64,000 nt of DNA from Cronobacter muytjensii ATCC 51329 (GCF_001277195.1 NZ_CP012268.1:620001-684000), one strand, 5' to 3'; numbered from the stretch's first letter, positions 35,720 through 44,688 are shown. Numbers and translations are program-made. Notes: generated by a model from the sequence alone, not told the origin.

Positions 35720-37855
35720 ATGTCCCAGATTCCCGATACCGAAAGCTGGATCCGCGCCATGACCCGCGCGGCGGGGCGTTTCGGACTGCCCGCCGACGCG
35801 CCGGCGGTGCGCCAGCAGATGCGCTGGTTTGAAAATCTGCCGCTGGCGCCGCGGCTCGACCGGCTCGCGGCGCTGATGGGCTTACAGGTGCGGCTGACGC
35901 CGCTGAAAAATATGCGCTGGAACAGCCAGACCCTGCCGGTGATTGTTCAGCTGGAAGAGGGGGGCCTGATGCTGCTGGAAGCCATCGACGCCGACGGGGT
36001 GGTGACTTACTGGCTGAGCGAAGGCGGCGACCTGGTGCGCGAAGAGCCGCTGGAGACGCTGCTTGAGCGTGTGAAACCGGAAGTGGCGCTGCTCGGCATC
36101 GCCGCGCGCGGGCGCGACGCGCGCATTGACGATTTCACCCGCCCTTATGAGCAGCACTGGTTCTGGCGGCACTTCCGCCACGCCGGACGCAAGCTTGCCG
36201 AGATTTCGCTGGCCTCGGTGCTCGGCAACGTGCTGGCGCTGGGGGGCATTCTGTTTTCAATGCAGGTTTATGACCGCGTCATCCCGGCGGAGTCGTACCC
36301 GACGTTGTGGGTGCTGTTTTTCGGTGTGCTGCTGGCGGCGCTGTTTGAGTTTTTCATACGCCTCGCCCGCACCCATGTGTCAGACATTATGGGCAAGCAT
36401 ATCGATCTCAACGTCTCGTCGCTGTTTTACGCCCGCGCAATGGCGATTAAAAACGACGAGCGGCCCAAATCCACCGGCTCGTTTATCTCGCAGCTGCGCG
36501 AAATCGATCAGGTGCGCGAGCTGCTGACCTCCACCACCGTCGGCGCGGCGATGGATATTCCATTTGTACTGCTCTTTTTAGGGATCATGGCGCTGGTGGG
36601 CGGACAGCTGGTGGCGATCCCGCTTATCGCGATCCCGCTGATTGTGATCCCGGGCCTGCTGATCCAGTGGCCGATGGCGAAGCTCGCCAAAGAAGGGATG
36701 CGCGAGAGTGCCATTCGCAACGCGGTACTGGTGGAGTCGATAGAAGGGGTGGAGGATATTAAGGCGCTACAGGCGGAGCCCTATTTTCAGCGCCAGTGGG
36801 AGCACACTCACAGCGTGGGGGCGAGCATTGGCATGAAGCAGCGCGTCTGGGGCGCGCGCTTAAGCGGCTGGGCCTCGACGGTGCAGCAGATAACCTACGC
36901 GGGGATGCTGGTGTTCGGCAGCTATCTGGTGCTCGACGGGCAGATAACGACCGGTACGCTGGTGGCATGCAGCCTGCTTTCTTCGCGCACGCTGGCGCCG
37001 CTGATGCAACTGACGATGGTGTTCTCTCGCTGGCAGCACGCCAAAACCGCCATGAGCGGGCTGAATGAACTGCTGAAAAAGCCGCTCGATAAAGAGGCAG
37101 GCAGCAAGATGGCGCACTGCCCGGTGCTGGCGGGCCACTATCAGTTTCAGGATGTGCAGTACAGCTACGATAAAGAAAAGGGCGATCAGGCGTTGCTGGT
37201 GCCGTCGCTTGAGATTAAACCCGGCGAGCGGGTGGCCATCCTCGGCAAAGTGGGCGCCGGGAAATCGACGCTGTTGAAGCTGCTGTCCGGCCAGGCGCAG
37301 GCGAGCAAGGGCAAGGTGATTATCGACGGCGTCGATCTGGCGCATATCGATCCGATGGATGTGCGCCGCCAGGTGGGATATTTGTCGCAGGAGTCGCGGC
37401 TCTTCTTCGGCACGCTGCGACAGAACCTGATGCTCGGCCACCCTAACGCCACCGATGCCGAGCTGTTACAGGCGCTCCGCATCAGCGGCGCGCTCTCAAT
37501 GGTGCAGCATGACGCGGCGAGCCTCGACAGACTGATTAACGAAGGCGGGCGCGGGCTCTCCGGCGGCCAGCGCCAGATGGTGCTGCTGAGCCGTCTGCTG
37601 GTGCGTAATCCGCAGATTGTCCTGCTGGACGAACCCACCGCCTCGATGGATGAACAGCTGGAAGCACACGTGATTCGCCAGCTTCACCAGTGGCTCACGG
37701 GCCGCACGCTGGTGCTGGTGACGCACCGCCCGGCGCTGCTGTCGCTGGTCGACCGCGTGGTGGTGATGGAGAACGGCAAAGTGGTGGCGGATGGCCCGCG
37801 CGACGCCATTCTGCAAAAGGCGCAGCGCAACAGCAACGTGGCCTCGGTGGCGTAA
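35720..37855 (+). CDS. bapC: LapB-type ABC exporter (type I secretion inner membrane ATPase)
   Basis: This 711-residue half-transporter has three parts. The N-terminal 140 residues resemble a C39-like domain but contain no Cys, so it should bind substrate without cutting it. The membrane domain spans about 165-430 (start VLGNVLALGGILFSMQVYDR). The C-terminal ATPase has Walker A GKVGAGKSTLLKLL, signature LSGGQRQMV, Walker B IVLLDEPTASMD and the H-loop VTHR. It powers export of the adhesin with the TolC-like and HlyD-like partners. A gap of 9 bp separates it from the HlyD gene. Confidence 0.93.
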   Translation: MSQIPDTESWIRAMTRAAGRFGLPADAPAVRQQMRWFENLPLAPRLDRLAALMGLQVRLTPLKNMRWNSQTLPVIVQLEEGGLMLLEAIDADGVVTYWLSEGGDLVREEPLETLLERVKPEVALLGIAARGRDARIDDFTRPYEQHWFWRHFRHAGRKLAEISLASVLGNVLALGGILFSMQVYDRVIPAESYPTLWVLFFGVLLAALFEFFIRLARTHVSDIMGKHIDLNVSSLFYARAMAIKNDERPKSTGSFISQLREIDQVRELLTSTTVGAAMDIPFVLLFLGIMALVGGQLVAIPLIAIPLIVIPGLLIQWPMAKLAKEGMRESAIRNAVLVESIEGVEDIKALQAEPYFQRQWEHTHSVGASIGMKQRVWGARLSGWASTVQQITYAGMLVFGSYLVLDGQITTGTLVACSLLSSRTLAPLMQLTMVFSRWQHAKTAMSGLNELLKKPLDKEAGSKMAHCPVLAGHYQFQDVQYSYDKEKGDQALLVPSLEIKPGERVAILGKVGAGKSTLLKLLSGQAQASKGKVIIDGVDLAHIDPMDVRRQVGYLSQESRLFFGTLRQNLMLGHPNATDAELLQALRISGALSMVQHDAASLDRLINEGGRGLSGGQRQMVLLSRLLVRNPQIVLLDEPTASMDEQLEAHVIRQLHQWLTGRTLVLVTHRPALLSLVDRVVVMENGKVVADGPRDAILQKAQRNSNVASVA

Positions 37856-37864
37856 GGAGCGGCA

Positions 37865-39034
37865 ATGAGTCAACTGACAATGCAGGAAGAGCTGGCGCGC
37901 CAGGGGCGGTTTTACTCGTCAGTTATCTGGCTGACGCTGGCGGCGCTGGTGCTGTTTTTCGTCTGGGCGTGGTTCGCGACGCTGGATGAGGTGACGGTGG
38001 GCACCGGAAAAATTACGCCGTCGAGCCGCGCGCAGGTGATAGAGAGTCTCGACGGCGGGATAGTCAACGCCCTGATGGTGCATGAAGGCGACGTGGTGGA
38101 GCGCGGGCAGATGCTGGCGCGGCTCGACCCGACGCGCTTTCAGTCAAACTATGGCGAAGCGGCGGCGCGCGCCCGGGCGCTGCGCGCCTCCAGCGAACGG
38201 CTGCGCTCGGAGCTGACCGGCGAACCGCTTAAGTTTAGTGAAGAGTCGCTGCGCGAACCGGCGCTGGTCGCCCGCGAGCGCCAGCTGTATGAGTCGCGTC
38301 GCCGTAATCTGGACGAGACCTTAGAGAATCTGCAAAAAACCTACAATCTGGTGATGGCGGAGCTGCGCATGACTCAGCCGCTGGTGGCGAAAGGGGCCGC
38401 GAGCGAAGTGGAAGTGATCCGTCTGCAACGTCAGGCCGCAGAGCTGAAGGGCAAAATGGACGACGCGCGTAACCAGTTTGCGGTGCGCGCCCGCGAAGAG
38501 CAGGTGAAAAATAACGCCGATCTCGATGCCCAGTTACAGGTGATGGCGGGTAAAGCGGATCAGCTCGATCGCGCTACGCTCTTCTCGCCGGTGCGCGGGG
38601 TGGTGAAAGATATTCAGGTGACGACCGTCGGCGGCGTGCTCCAGCCAGGCGGCAAGCTGATGGAGATCGTACCGCTGGAAGATCAACTGCTGGTGGAGAC
38701 GCGCATCAACCCGCGCGATATCGCCTATATCCGCCCCGGCTTGCCTGCGACAGTGAAGATAACCGCCTACGATTCGTCGATTTACGGGGATCTGAAAGGG
38801 GAGGTGGAGATGGTGTCGCCGGATACGTTGCAGGATGAAGTGAAGCGCGATCAGTTTTATTACCGGGTATATGTGCGCACCCAGAGCGCGGAGCTGAAAA
38901 ACCGCAACGGCAAGCGCTTCCCGATCCTGCCCGGCATGGTGGCGAACGTGGAAATCAAAACCGGGCAGAAAACGGTGCTCGATTATTTGATAAAACCGCT
39001 CAACAAAGTGAAAGAGGCGTTAAGGGAGCGGTAG
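37865..39034 (+). CDS. bapD: HlyD-family adaptor of the adhesin secretion system
   Basis: This 389-residue membrane fusion protein has a short cytoplasmic N-terminus, one membrane helix (about 18-38, SSVIWLTLAALVLFFVWAWF), a lipoyl half-motif (GKITPSSRAQVIESLDGGIV), a long coiled coil (about 90-220) and a beta-barrel region ending in YLIKPLNKVKEALRER. It bridges the ABC exporter and the outer membrane channel. It is the last gene of the island; the terminator at 39226-39262 lies about 190 bp on. Confidence 0.93.
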   Translation: MSQLTMQEELARQGRFYSSVIWLTLAALVLFFVWAWFATLDEVTVGTGKITPSSRAQVIESLDGGIVNALMVHEGDVVERGQMLARLDPTRFQSNYGEAAARARALRASSERLRSELTGEPLKFSEESLREPALVARERQLYESRRRNLDETLENLQKTYNLVMAELRMTQPLVAKGAASEVEVIRLQRQAAELKGKMDDARNQFAVRAREEQVKNNADLDAQLQVMAGKADQLDRATLFSPVRGVVKDIQVTTVGGVLQPGGKLMEIVPLEDQLLVETRINPRDIAYIRPGLPATVKITAYDSSIYGDLKGEVEMVSPDTLQDEVKRDQFYYRVYVRTQSAELKNRNGKRFPILPGMVANVEIKTGQKTVLDYLIKPLNKVKEALRER

Positions 39035-39122
39035 GTTTCTGGCGGGGGCGACTGGCGTTGCTTTGGCGGGGGCGCTGCCCCTGGCGCTCGGCGCACAGTT
39101 ATCTTTATGGCGATCGTGTGGA

Positions 39123-39145
39123 GTGGGGTAGCGCAGCGCATCCAC
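39123..39145. repeat. Possible interspersed palindromic repeat
   Basis: GTGG ... GCGC A GCGC ... CCAC forms an imperfect inverted repeat. The sequence type (GGTGGATGCGCTGCGCTACC on the other strand) resembles short intergenic repeats scattered through enterobacterial genomes. Whether it is repeated in this genome cannot be seen from one window. Confidence 0.35.
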
Positions 39146-39225
39146 CTTAAAATACTTGCCGTTGTCGTTATGTTGAACAGGTAAACGCAGCGCGCCTGCT
39201 ACTCAGCACCAACCCGCCTTTGCGC

Positions 39226-39262
39226 CCAATAAAAAACCGGCTTTCGCCGGTTTTTTATTGGT
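39226..39262. terminator. Bidirectional terminator between the adhesin operon and smpB
   Basis: AAAAAACCGGC TTTC GCCGGTTTTTT, symmetrical A- and T-runs, ending just before the smpB stop at 39267; it serves the convergent bap operon and smpB. Confidence 0.9.
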
Positions 39263-39266
39263 GCGC

Positions 39267-39749
39267 TTAGCGTCCTGCATTTTTCATAATGCGCGCTTTA
39301 TCGAGCTGCCATTCGCGCTCTTTCAGGTCGGAGCGCTTATCGTGCTGCTTCTTACCTTTCGCGACGCCGATTTTGACTTTGCACCACGCGTTCTTCCAGT
39401 ACAGCGACAGCGCTACCACAGTATAACCTTCACGGTTTACGCGGCCATACAGCGTATCCAGCTCGCGCTGGTTTAGCAGCAGCTTACGGGTGCGGGTCGG
39501 GTCGCAGACGACGTGCGTTGACGCCACATTCAGCGGCTGGAAGTTGGCCCCGAACAGGTACGCTTCGCCTTCTTTGAGAATTACATAGCTGTCGCCGATA
39601 TTGGCTTTGCCCGCGCGCAGGGATTTAACTTCCCAGCCCTGAAGGGCCAGGCCTGCTTCAAACTCATCTTCGATGAAGTATTCGTGGCGGGCGCGCTTGT
39701 TGAGCGCAATGGTGGCTGAGCCAGGTTTGTGTGCTTTTTTCTTGGTCAT
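39267..39749 (-). CDS. smpB: SmpB, tmRNA-binding protein of trans-translation
   Basis: This 160-residue OB-fold protein matches E. coli SmpB almost residue for residue (MTKKKAHKPGSATIALNKRA, KVKIGVAKGKKQHDKRSD). The basic C-terminal tail (DKARIMKNAGR) enters the ribosomal A site. A longer frame to 39788 is rejected because the family start is MTKKK at 39749. In E. coli smpB adjoins ssrA; here the adhesin island lies between them. Confidence 0.97.
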   Translation of the reverse strand: MTKKKAHKPGSATIALNKRARHEYFIEDEFEAGLALQGWEVKSLRAGKANIGDSYVILKEGEAYLFGANFQPLNVASTHVVCDPTRTRKLLLNQRELDTLYGRVNREGYTVVALSLYWKNAWCKVKIGVAKGKKQHDKRSDLKEREWQLDKARIMKNAGR

Positions 39750-39897
39750 AGTGCCGCTCAGTATAGGTAATCCGATCGTAAAACGCACCCCTTCCCCGGG
39801 GTGGAAAAGGGTTATCTTAGCATGTCTGCCGGCGAGTTTTTGTTTAATGGATGATAAATGTTATTATTTCTAAGTCGTATGACTCACAGGAAATACT

Positions 39898-40335
39898 ATG
39901 CCCCAGATTAGTCGTACTGCCCTGGTGCCTTACAGCGCTGAGCAGATGTATCAGTTAGTGAACGATGTGAAATCCTATCCGGAGTTCTTGCCAGGCTGCG
40001 TAGGAAGCCGCGTGCTGGAGTCGTCTCCGGGCCAGATGACGGCGGCGGTCGAAGTATCGAAAGCCGGGATCAGCAAGACGTTCACCACCCGCAATACGCT
40101 GATCAGCAATCAGAGCATTTTGATGCATCTGGTCGACGGCCCCTTCAAGTCGCTGATGGGCGGATGGAAATTCACGCCGCTGACGGAAGACGCCTGCCAG
40201 ATTGAATTTAATCTCGATTTTGAATTCACCAACAAGCTAATTGAACTCGCGTTTGGCCGGGTCTTTAAAGAGCTGGCCTCCAGCATGGTTCAGGCGTTCT
40301 CGCAGCGCGCCAAAGAGGTTTACAGTGCCGGGTGA
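39898..40335 (+). CDS. ratA: RatA, START/polyketide-cyclase-like protein (Coq10-like)
   Basis: This 145-residue START-domain protein (MPQISRTALVPYSAEQMYQL, ELAFGRVFKELASSMVQAF) is the homolog of E. coli RatA/PasT. The family has been linked both to blocking 70S ribosome assembly at high dose and to a Coq10-like ubiquinone role. CAGGAAATACT precedes the ATG. It overlaps ratB by 11 bp and is read away from smpB. Confidence 0.93.
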   Translation: MPQISRTALVPYSAEQMYQLVNDVKSYPEFLPGCVGSRVLESSPGQMTAAVEVSKAGISKTFTTRNTLISNQSILMHLVDGPFKSLMGGWKFTPLTEDACQIEFNLDFEFTNKLIELAFGRVFKELASSMVQAFSQRAKEVYSAG

Positions 40336-40615
40336 AATTCAGGTGGAGGTGGCGTATGCCCTCCCCGAAAAACAGTACCTGCGTAAGGTAAAGCTTGCCG
40401 AAGGCGCATCGGTGGAAGAGGCGATTATCGCCTCCGGGCTGCTTGAGCTACGTAAAGATATCGATCTCAAAAAGAATAAGGTCGGTATTTACAGCCGTCC
40501 GGTAAAGCTTGCCGATACGCTTAATGACGGCGACCGCGTCGAGATTTACCGGCCACTGATTGCTGACCCGAAAGAGCTGCGCCGTCAGCGTGCCGAACGC
40601 GCGGCGAAAAAGTAA
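40325..40615 (+). CDS. ratB: RatB, ubiquitin-like RnfH-family protein
   Basis: This 96-residue beta-grasp protein starts with GTG at 40325 (VPGEIQVEVAYALPEKQYLR) inside the end of ratA, an 11-bp overlap that implies coupling. A longer frame to 40241 is a shadow of ratA. It ends in RRQRAERAAKK. The length equals E. coli RatB; its function is poorly defined. Confidence 0.92.
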   Translation: MPGEIQVEVAYALPEKQYLRKVKLAEGASVEEAIIASGLLELRKDIDLKKNKVGIYSRPVKLADTLNDGDRVEIYRPLIADPKELRRQRAERAAKK

Positions 40616-40683
40616 ACGAGCAGTGCGGGAATGTTGTAGACGGCAATCCAGCCCGCTGCGACGCGCAAGTTGTAACGCGCAAT

Positions 40684-40710
40684 AAAAAAGGTGCCCTGGG
40701 CACCTTTTTT
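40684..40710 (+). terminator. Terminator of ratAB
   Basis: AAAAAAGGTGCCC / GGGCACCTTTTTT with a minimal loop, 70 bp past ratB. The symmetry also suits bamE on the other strand. Confidence 0.85.
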
Positions 40711-40732
40711 GTTTTATCGCGCAACGTTCGCG

Positions 40733-41080
40733 TTACGGGCGCTGAGCGTCCAGCTTCGGTTTGTTGTCCATATTGGTTAACACGCCGTTGCTGTTGAAAG
40801 TCAGCGTCAGCGTCTGCTGCGTGACATTCTCATGGCCCGGCTGCTGGCGGAAAATGTAATACCACGTATTGCTGCCGAACGGATCCGACATCATCGGCGT
40901 GCCCAGCGCGTAGGCAACCTGCTGTTGCGTCATGCCGATGCGGACTTTGGCAATGTCGGTAGGCGTCAGGTAGTTACCCTGATTAATGTCGGGGCGGTAA
41001 ACCACTCGTTCCAGAGTAGAACAGCCTGCGGTCAACATCAGAAGGACCGCTGCGGCAGCAGTCAGCGTTTTACAGCGCAT
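40733..41080 (-). CDS. bamE: BamE (SmpA), outer membrane lipoprotein of the BAM complex
   Basis: This 115-residue lipoprotein has lipobox LTAGC (Cys20) after a short signal peptide. The BamE fold follows, with VRIGMTQQQVAYALGTPMMS and the NTWYYIFRQQPGHE segment that touches BamD and phosphatidylglycerol. It supports folding of outer membrane proteins such as the TolC-like channel and works with BamD encoded at 59379. Confidence 0.96.
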   Translation of the reverse strand: MRCKTLTAAAAVLLMLTAGCSTLERVVYRPDINQGNYLTPTDIAKVRIGMTQQQVAYALGTPMMSDPFGSNTWYYIFRQQPGHENVTQQTLTLTFNSNGVLTNMDNKPKLDAQRP

Positions 41081-41266
41081 AGTGATTAGATTCCTTTTCG
41101 GGCCCGAGCAACACGCGGCTCATACATAATTAGCCGATGATAATAAACCTTCAGTCAGTTTAAAACCTTAAGGCGCTTCACTATGACCGTAGCGGATGAA
41201 AAAAGTTAGCGCAAAACGCGATTAAAACACGCATCACGCTTTTGTTGCTGGTTTTATGAGCGAAAG

Positions 41267-41287
41267 GGCGGAGCACCTGGCCCCGCC
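41267..41287 (-). terminator. Likely terminator of recN
   Basis: Minus-strand stem GGCGGGGC / GCTCCGCC with a 5-base loop, 11 bp past the recN stop, followed by CTTTCG, a weak T-tract. Confidence 0.55.
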
Positions 41288-41298
41288 TGATCTCATCT

Positions 41299-42960
41299 TT
41301 ACGCCGCCAGCAGCTCTTTGGCGTTCGCAAGCGTGTTGCGCGTAACCTCGCTGCCGCCGAGCAGACGAGCCAGCTCCTGCAGGCGCGCTTTTTTATCGAG
41401 CGGCTGCATATGGGTTTCTGTCATCGCGCCGTCCGTTTCTTTGCTGACAAAGAAGTGATGGTGCCCGCAACCTGCCACCTGCGGCAGGTGGGTGACGCAC
41501 ATGACCTGCGTTGACTCGCCAAGCTGGCGCAGCAGTTTACCGACCACAGCCGCGGTCGGGCCGCTGATGCCAACATCCACTTCATCGAAAATCAGCGCCG
41601 GGGTTTCCATCTTACGGGCGGTAATCACCTGAATCGCCAGCGCGATACGGGAGAGCTCGCCGCCAGAAGCCACTTTGGCGAGCGGTTGCAGCGGCTGGCC
41701 TGGGTTCGTCGAGACGCGGAAATCGATGCGATCCGCGCCTTCCGCTGTCAGGTGGTGCTCTTCAAACAGCACGTCAATCGTAAACTGACCGTGCGGCATT
41801 GACAGCGAATGCATACTGTCAGTGATGAGCTGCGTCAGTTCGCGCGCATAACCCACGCGGCTTTCGTGCAGCTCGCGGGCCACCGCCAGCGCCTGCTGGT
41901 GATGCTTGTTGACCGCGAGGGTCAGGGTTTCCAGGCAATCGGCCTGGTCATCCAGCTGCTGCTGTTCATCAAGCAACTTCTGGTGGAACGCGGGCAGCTC
42001 TTCCGGGGCGATATGGTGCTTACGCGCAAGCGTAATCTGACGGGAGATGCGCTGCTCCAGCTCATAAAGACGGTTCGGGTCGAGATCCAGACGCTCGCAG
42101 TAGTGACGCAACTCGTCACTGGCTTCACTCAACTGGATGGCGGCCTCTTCAAGCATATTCAGCACGCCGGAGAGTTTATCATCCATGCCGACCAGTTCGG
42201 TCAACAGGTTGCGCGCGCTGTAGAGCTGGCTTTGAAGGTTAGCGTCTTCCGCGTCGGCCAGCAGGTTTAACGCCTGCTGGCTGGTAGAAAGCAGCTGCCC
42301 GCTGTTGGCTAAACGTTTGTACTCTTCATCGATTTGCTCGAACTCCCCTGGCTGCGGGTTGAATTCGTTGAGCTCTTTTAACTGGTAATGCAGCAATTCG
42401 GCCCGGGCGGCGCGCTCCTGGCTCTGCTGCTGATGCAGGGCCAGATCGCGGCAGCTCTGATGCCACTGACGATAGCTCTGAGCCATTTGCGCCATGAGTG
42501 TGCTTTCGCCCGCATAGCCGTCCAGCAGACGTTTCTGGTGCTCAGGTTTCAGCAGGAGCTGGTGGGCGTGCTGGCCGTGGATTTGAATCAATAACTGGCC
42601 GAGCTCGCGCAGTTGCGAGAGCGGCACGGCGGTGCCGTTGATAAACCCGCGCGAGCGCCCATCGCTGCTGATGACGCGGCGCAGCAGACATTCGCTGCCG
42701 TCTTCAAGCTGGTTTTCTTCGAGCCAGCGCAGCGCGGCAGGGGTGTCTTTCAGGGAGAAACGCGCGCAGAGATCGGCGCGGCTGGCGCCAGCGCGTACCA
42801 TGTCGCCTTCCGCGCGGCCGCCGAGGCACAAACCCAGCGCATCAATCGCGATGGATTTACCGGCGCCGGTTTCGCCGGTGATGGCGGTCATCCCGGCGTT
42901 AAAGTCGATTTCCAGTTCACGAACGATAGCGAAGTTACTGATGGTTAATTGTGCCAGCAT
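41299..42960 (-). CDS. recN: RecN, SMC-like DNA double-strand-break repair protein
   Basis: This 553-residue protein equals E. coli RecN in length. Walker A is ITGETGAGKS near the N-terminus; a long coiled coil (about 150-370) follows; the C-terminal half has SGGELSRIALAIQV (signature) and LIFDEVDVGISG (Walker B). It holds broken ends together during recombinational repair and is one of the most strongly SOS-induced genes. Start 42960 (MLAQLTISNF) matches the family; the ORF extends to 42984 through a LexA box. Three LexA boxes lie just upstream. Confidence 0.97.
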   Translation of the reverse strand: MLAQLTISNFAIVRELEIDFNAGMTAITGETGAGKSIAIDALGLCLGGRAEGDMVRAGASRADLCARFSLKDTPAALRWLEENQLEDGSECLLRRVISSDGRSRGFINGTAVPLSQLRELGQLLIQIHGQHAHQLLLKPEHQKRLLDGYAGESTLMAQMAQSYRQWHQSCRDLALHQQQSQERAARAELLHYQLKELNEFNPQPGEFEQIDEEYKRLANSGQLLSTSQQALNLLADAEDANLQSQLYSARNLLTELVGMDDKLSGVLNMLEEAAIQLSEASDELRHYCERLDLDPNRLYELEQRISRQITLARKHHIAPEELPAFHQKLLDEQQQLDDQADCLETLTLAVNKHHQQALAVARELHESRVGYARELTQLITDSMHSLSMPHGQFTIDVLFEEHHLTAEGADRIDFRVSTNPGQPLQPLAKVASGGELSRIALAIQVITARKMETPALIFDEVDVGISGPTAAVVGKLLRQLGESTQVMCVTHLPQVAGCGHHHFFVSKETDGAMTETHMQPLDKKARLQELARLLGGSEVTRNTLANAKELLAA

Positions 42961-42970
42961 AGCCGCCTTC

Positions 42971-43026
42971 CTGTATAAACTCACAGAGCTGTAATTGCAT
43001 ACAGTATAAACTGGTTTTATATACAG
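42971..43026 (-). promoter_or_regulatory. Three LexA boxes upstream of recN
   Basis: CTGTATAAACTCACAG at 42971-42986 and CTGTAATTGCATACAG at 42989-43004 fit CTG-N10-CAG exactly. CTGGTTTTATATACAG at 43011-43026 differs only in the fourth base of the left half. The cluster covers the recN promoter region and predicts tight SOS control. Confidence 0.9.
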
Positions 43027-43046
43027 TAAAGTGGCTAGCGCTGGTT

Positions 43047-43925
43047 TCAGAATAATTTTTTTGACCAGCCGAGCTTCGAGCTTAATGTATTGAAATAGCT
43101 GTAGTCTTTAGGGTGAATAAGATTCAGCGGGTAGTCGCAGCGGCGGATAAAGACATCTTCGCCTTCCTGAATAGGCAGCGCTATCTGGCTGTCGCAGCTG
43201 ATCTCCAGATCGCTGCGCATGTTGGAAAAGCGCAGGCGGATGGTGCTGCTGCTGTTAATGACGAGCGGGCGCGCTGACAGCGTGTGAGGGAACATGGGCA
43301 CGAGCGTAATGGCGTCGAGCGATGGCGTCAGGATCGGGCCGCCGGCGGAGAGCGAATAGGCGGTCGAGCCGGTGGGCGTGGAGATTATCAGCCCGTCCGA
43401 GCGCTGGGAGAACGCGAATTTTTCGTCGATATAGACTTCAAATTCAATCATATGCGCCACTTTTCCCGGGTGTAGCACCACTTCGTTAATGGCGGTGCTG
43501 ATGCGCTTCTGGCAATTTTTCTGGCAGACCTGCGCCTCCAGCAAAAAGCGTTGCTCGCGGATGTAATGGCCTTCAAGCACGTCCGCCAACTGCTGCTGCG
43601 CGTTATCCGGGTCGAGATCGGTGAGAAACCCAAGATTGCCGCGGTTAATGCCGATGACGCTAATATCGTAGCGCGCCAGTACGCGCGCGGCGCCCAGCAT
43701 GTTGCCGTCACCACCGACCACCACCGCCAGATCCGCCTGCTGGCCAATTTCCGCCAGTGTGCCGGTGCGGGCGTCCCTTAACTTTAACTCTTCGGCAATC
43801 TGCTGTTCGATAATGACCTCATAGCCGCGATCTAAAAGCCAGCGCCAGAGCATTTCGTGGGTCGTCAGCGCGGTAGGGTGGCGTGGATGGCCGACAATAC
43901 CGATGCAGTTGAAATGGTTATTCAT
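43047..43925 (-). CDS. nadK: NadK, ATP-dependent NAD kinase
   Basis: This 292-residue enzyme phosphorylates NAD to NADP. The GGDG motif (VVVGGDGNMLGAARVL), NRGNLGFLTD and STPTGSTAYSLSAGGPIL are all present in the family order. It is divergent from grpE and lies upstream of recN on the same strand, with the LexA cluster between. Confidence 0.97.
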   Translation of the reverse strand: MNNHFNCIGIVGHPRHPTALTTHEMLWRWLLDRGYEVIIEQQIAEELKLRDARTGTLAEIGQQADLAVVVGGDGNMLGAARVLARYDISVIGINRGNLGFLTDLDPDNAQQQLADVLEGHYIREQRFLLEAQVCQKNCQKRISTAINEVVLHPGKVAHMIEFEVYIDEKFAFSQRSDGLIISTPTGSTAYSLSAGGPILTPSLDAITLVPMFPHTLSARPLVINSSSTIRLRFSNMRSDLEISCDSQIALPIQEGEDVFIRRCDYPLNLIHPKDYSYFNTLSSKLGWSKKLF

Positions 43926-43976
43926 TTTCCTGGTCGTCCTTATAGGCGTGGAAAGGGGGACAATCTGTCTGCTTCC

Positions 43977-44005
43977 CTTGAAACCCGCAAACTGATCCCC
44001 ATAAT
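43977..44005 (+). promoter_or_regulatory. Heat-shock (sigma32) promoter of grpE
   Basis: CTTGAAA (43977-43983), a 13-bp spacer and CCCCATAAT (43997-44005): an essentially perfect RpoH promoter, very close to the E. coli grpE promoter. Confidence 0.92.
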
Positions 44006-44047
44006 AATCCAGGTTAGCGATACGAATGCATAAACGCGGAGAATTTC

Positions 44048-44641
44048 ATGAGTAGTAAAGAACAGAAAACGCCTGACGGGCAAGCCCCGGAAGAGATCGT
44101 CACGGAGCAGCATGAAGAGGTTGAGGCTGTGGAGTCTGCCGAATCTGCTGAGCAGGTGGATCCGCGCGATGAAGAGATTGCCCGGCTGCAGTCGGAGTTA
44201 GCGCAAGCCCAGACCCGCGAGCGCGACAACGTGCTGCGCATGAAAGCGGAGATGGAAAACCTGCGCCGCCGTACCGAGCAGGATATCGAGAAGGCGCATA
44301 AGTTCGCGCTGGAAAAATTCATCAACGAGCTGCTGCCGGTTATCGACAGCCTCGATCGCGCGCTCGAAGTGGCGAACAAAGAAAACCAGGATATGGCCGC
44401 CATGGTGGAAGGGATCGAACTGACCCTGAAATCCATGCTGGACGTGGTGCGCAAGTTCGGCGTGGAAGTGATTGCCGACACCAACGTGCCGCTGGATCCG
44501 AACGTGCATCAGGCTATCGCCATGGTGGAGTCGGAAGAGGTTTCTCCGAACCACGTGCTGGCCGTGATGCAAAAAGGCTATACCCTGAATGGCCGTACTA
44601 TCCGCGCTGCAATGGTGACCGTCGCGAAAGCGAAGGCGTAA
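44048..44641 (+). CDS. grpE: GrpE, nucleotide exchange factor for DnaK
   Basis: This 197-residue protein has an acidic N-terminal region (about 1-40), a long helix (about 40-90, ARLQSELAQAQTRERDNVLR) that forms the dimeric thermosensor, and a C-terminal beta domain ending GRTIRAAMVTVAKAKA. It releases ADP from DnaK. It is monocistronic between a sigma32 promoter and a strong terminator. Confidence 0.97.
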   Translation: MSSKEQKTPDGQAPEEIVTEQHEEVEAVESAESAEQVDPRDEEIARLQSELAQAQTRERDNVLRMKAEMENLRRRTEQDIEKAHKFALEKFINELLPVIDSLDRALEVANKENQDMAAMVEGIELTLKSMLDVVRKFGVEVIADTNVPLDPNVHQAIAMVESEEVSPNHVLAVMQKGYTLNGRTIRAAMVTVAKAKA

Positions 44642-44654
44642 GCCGCGCAGTAAC

Positions 44655-44688
44655 AAAAAAGGCCAGTCATCGCGACTGGCCTTTTTTA
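44655..44688. terminator. Bidirectional terminator of grpE and corB
   Basis: AAAAAAGGCCAGTC / GACTGGCCTTTTTT around a short loop, between the convergent genes. Confidence 0.9.
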
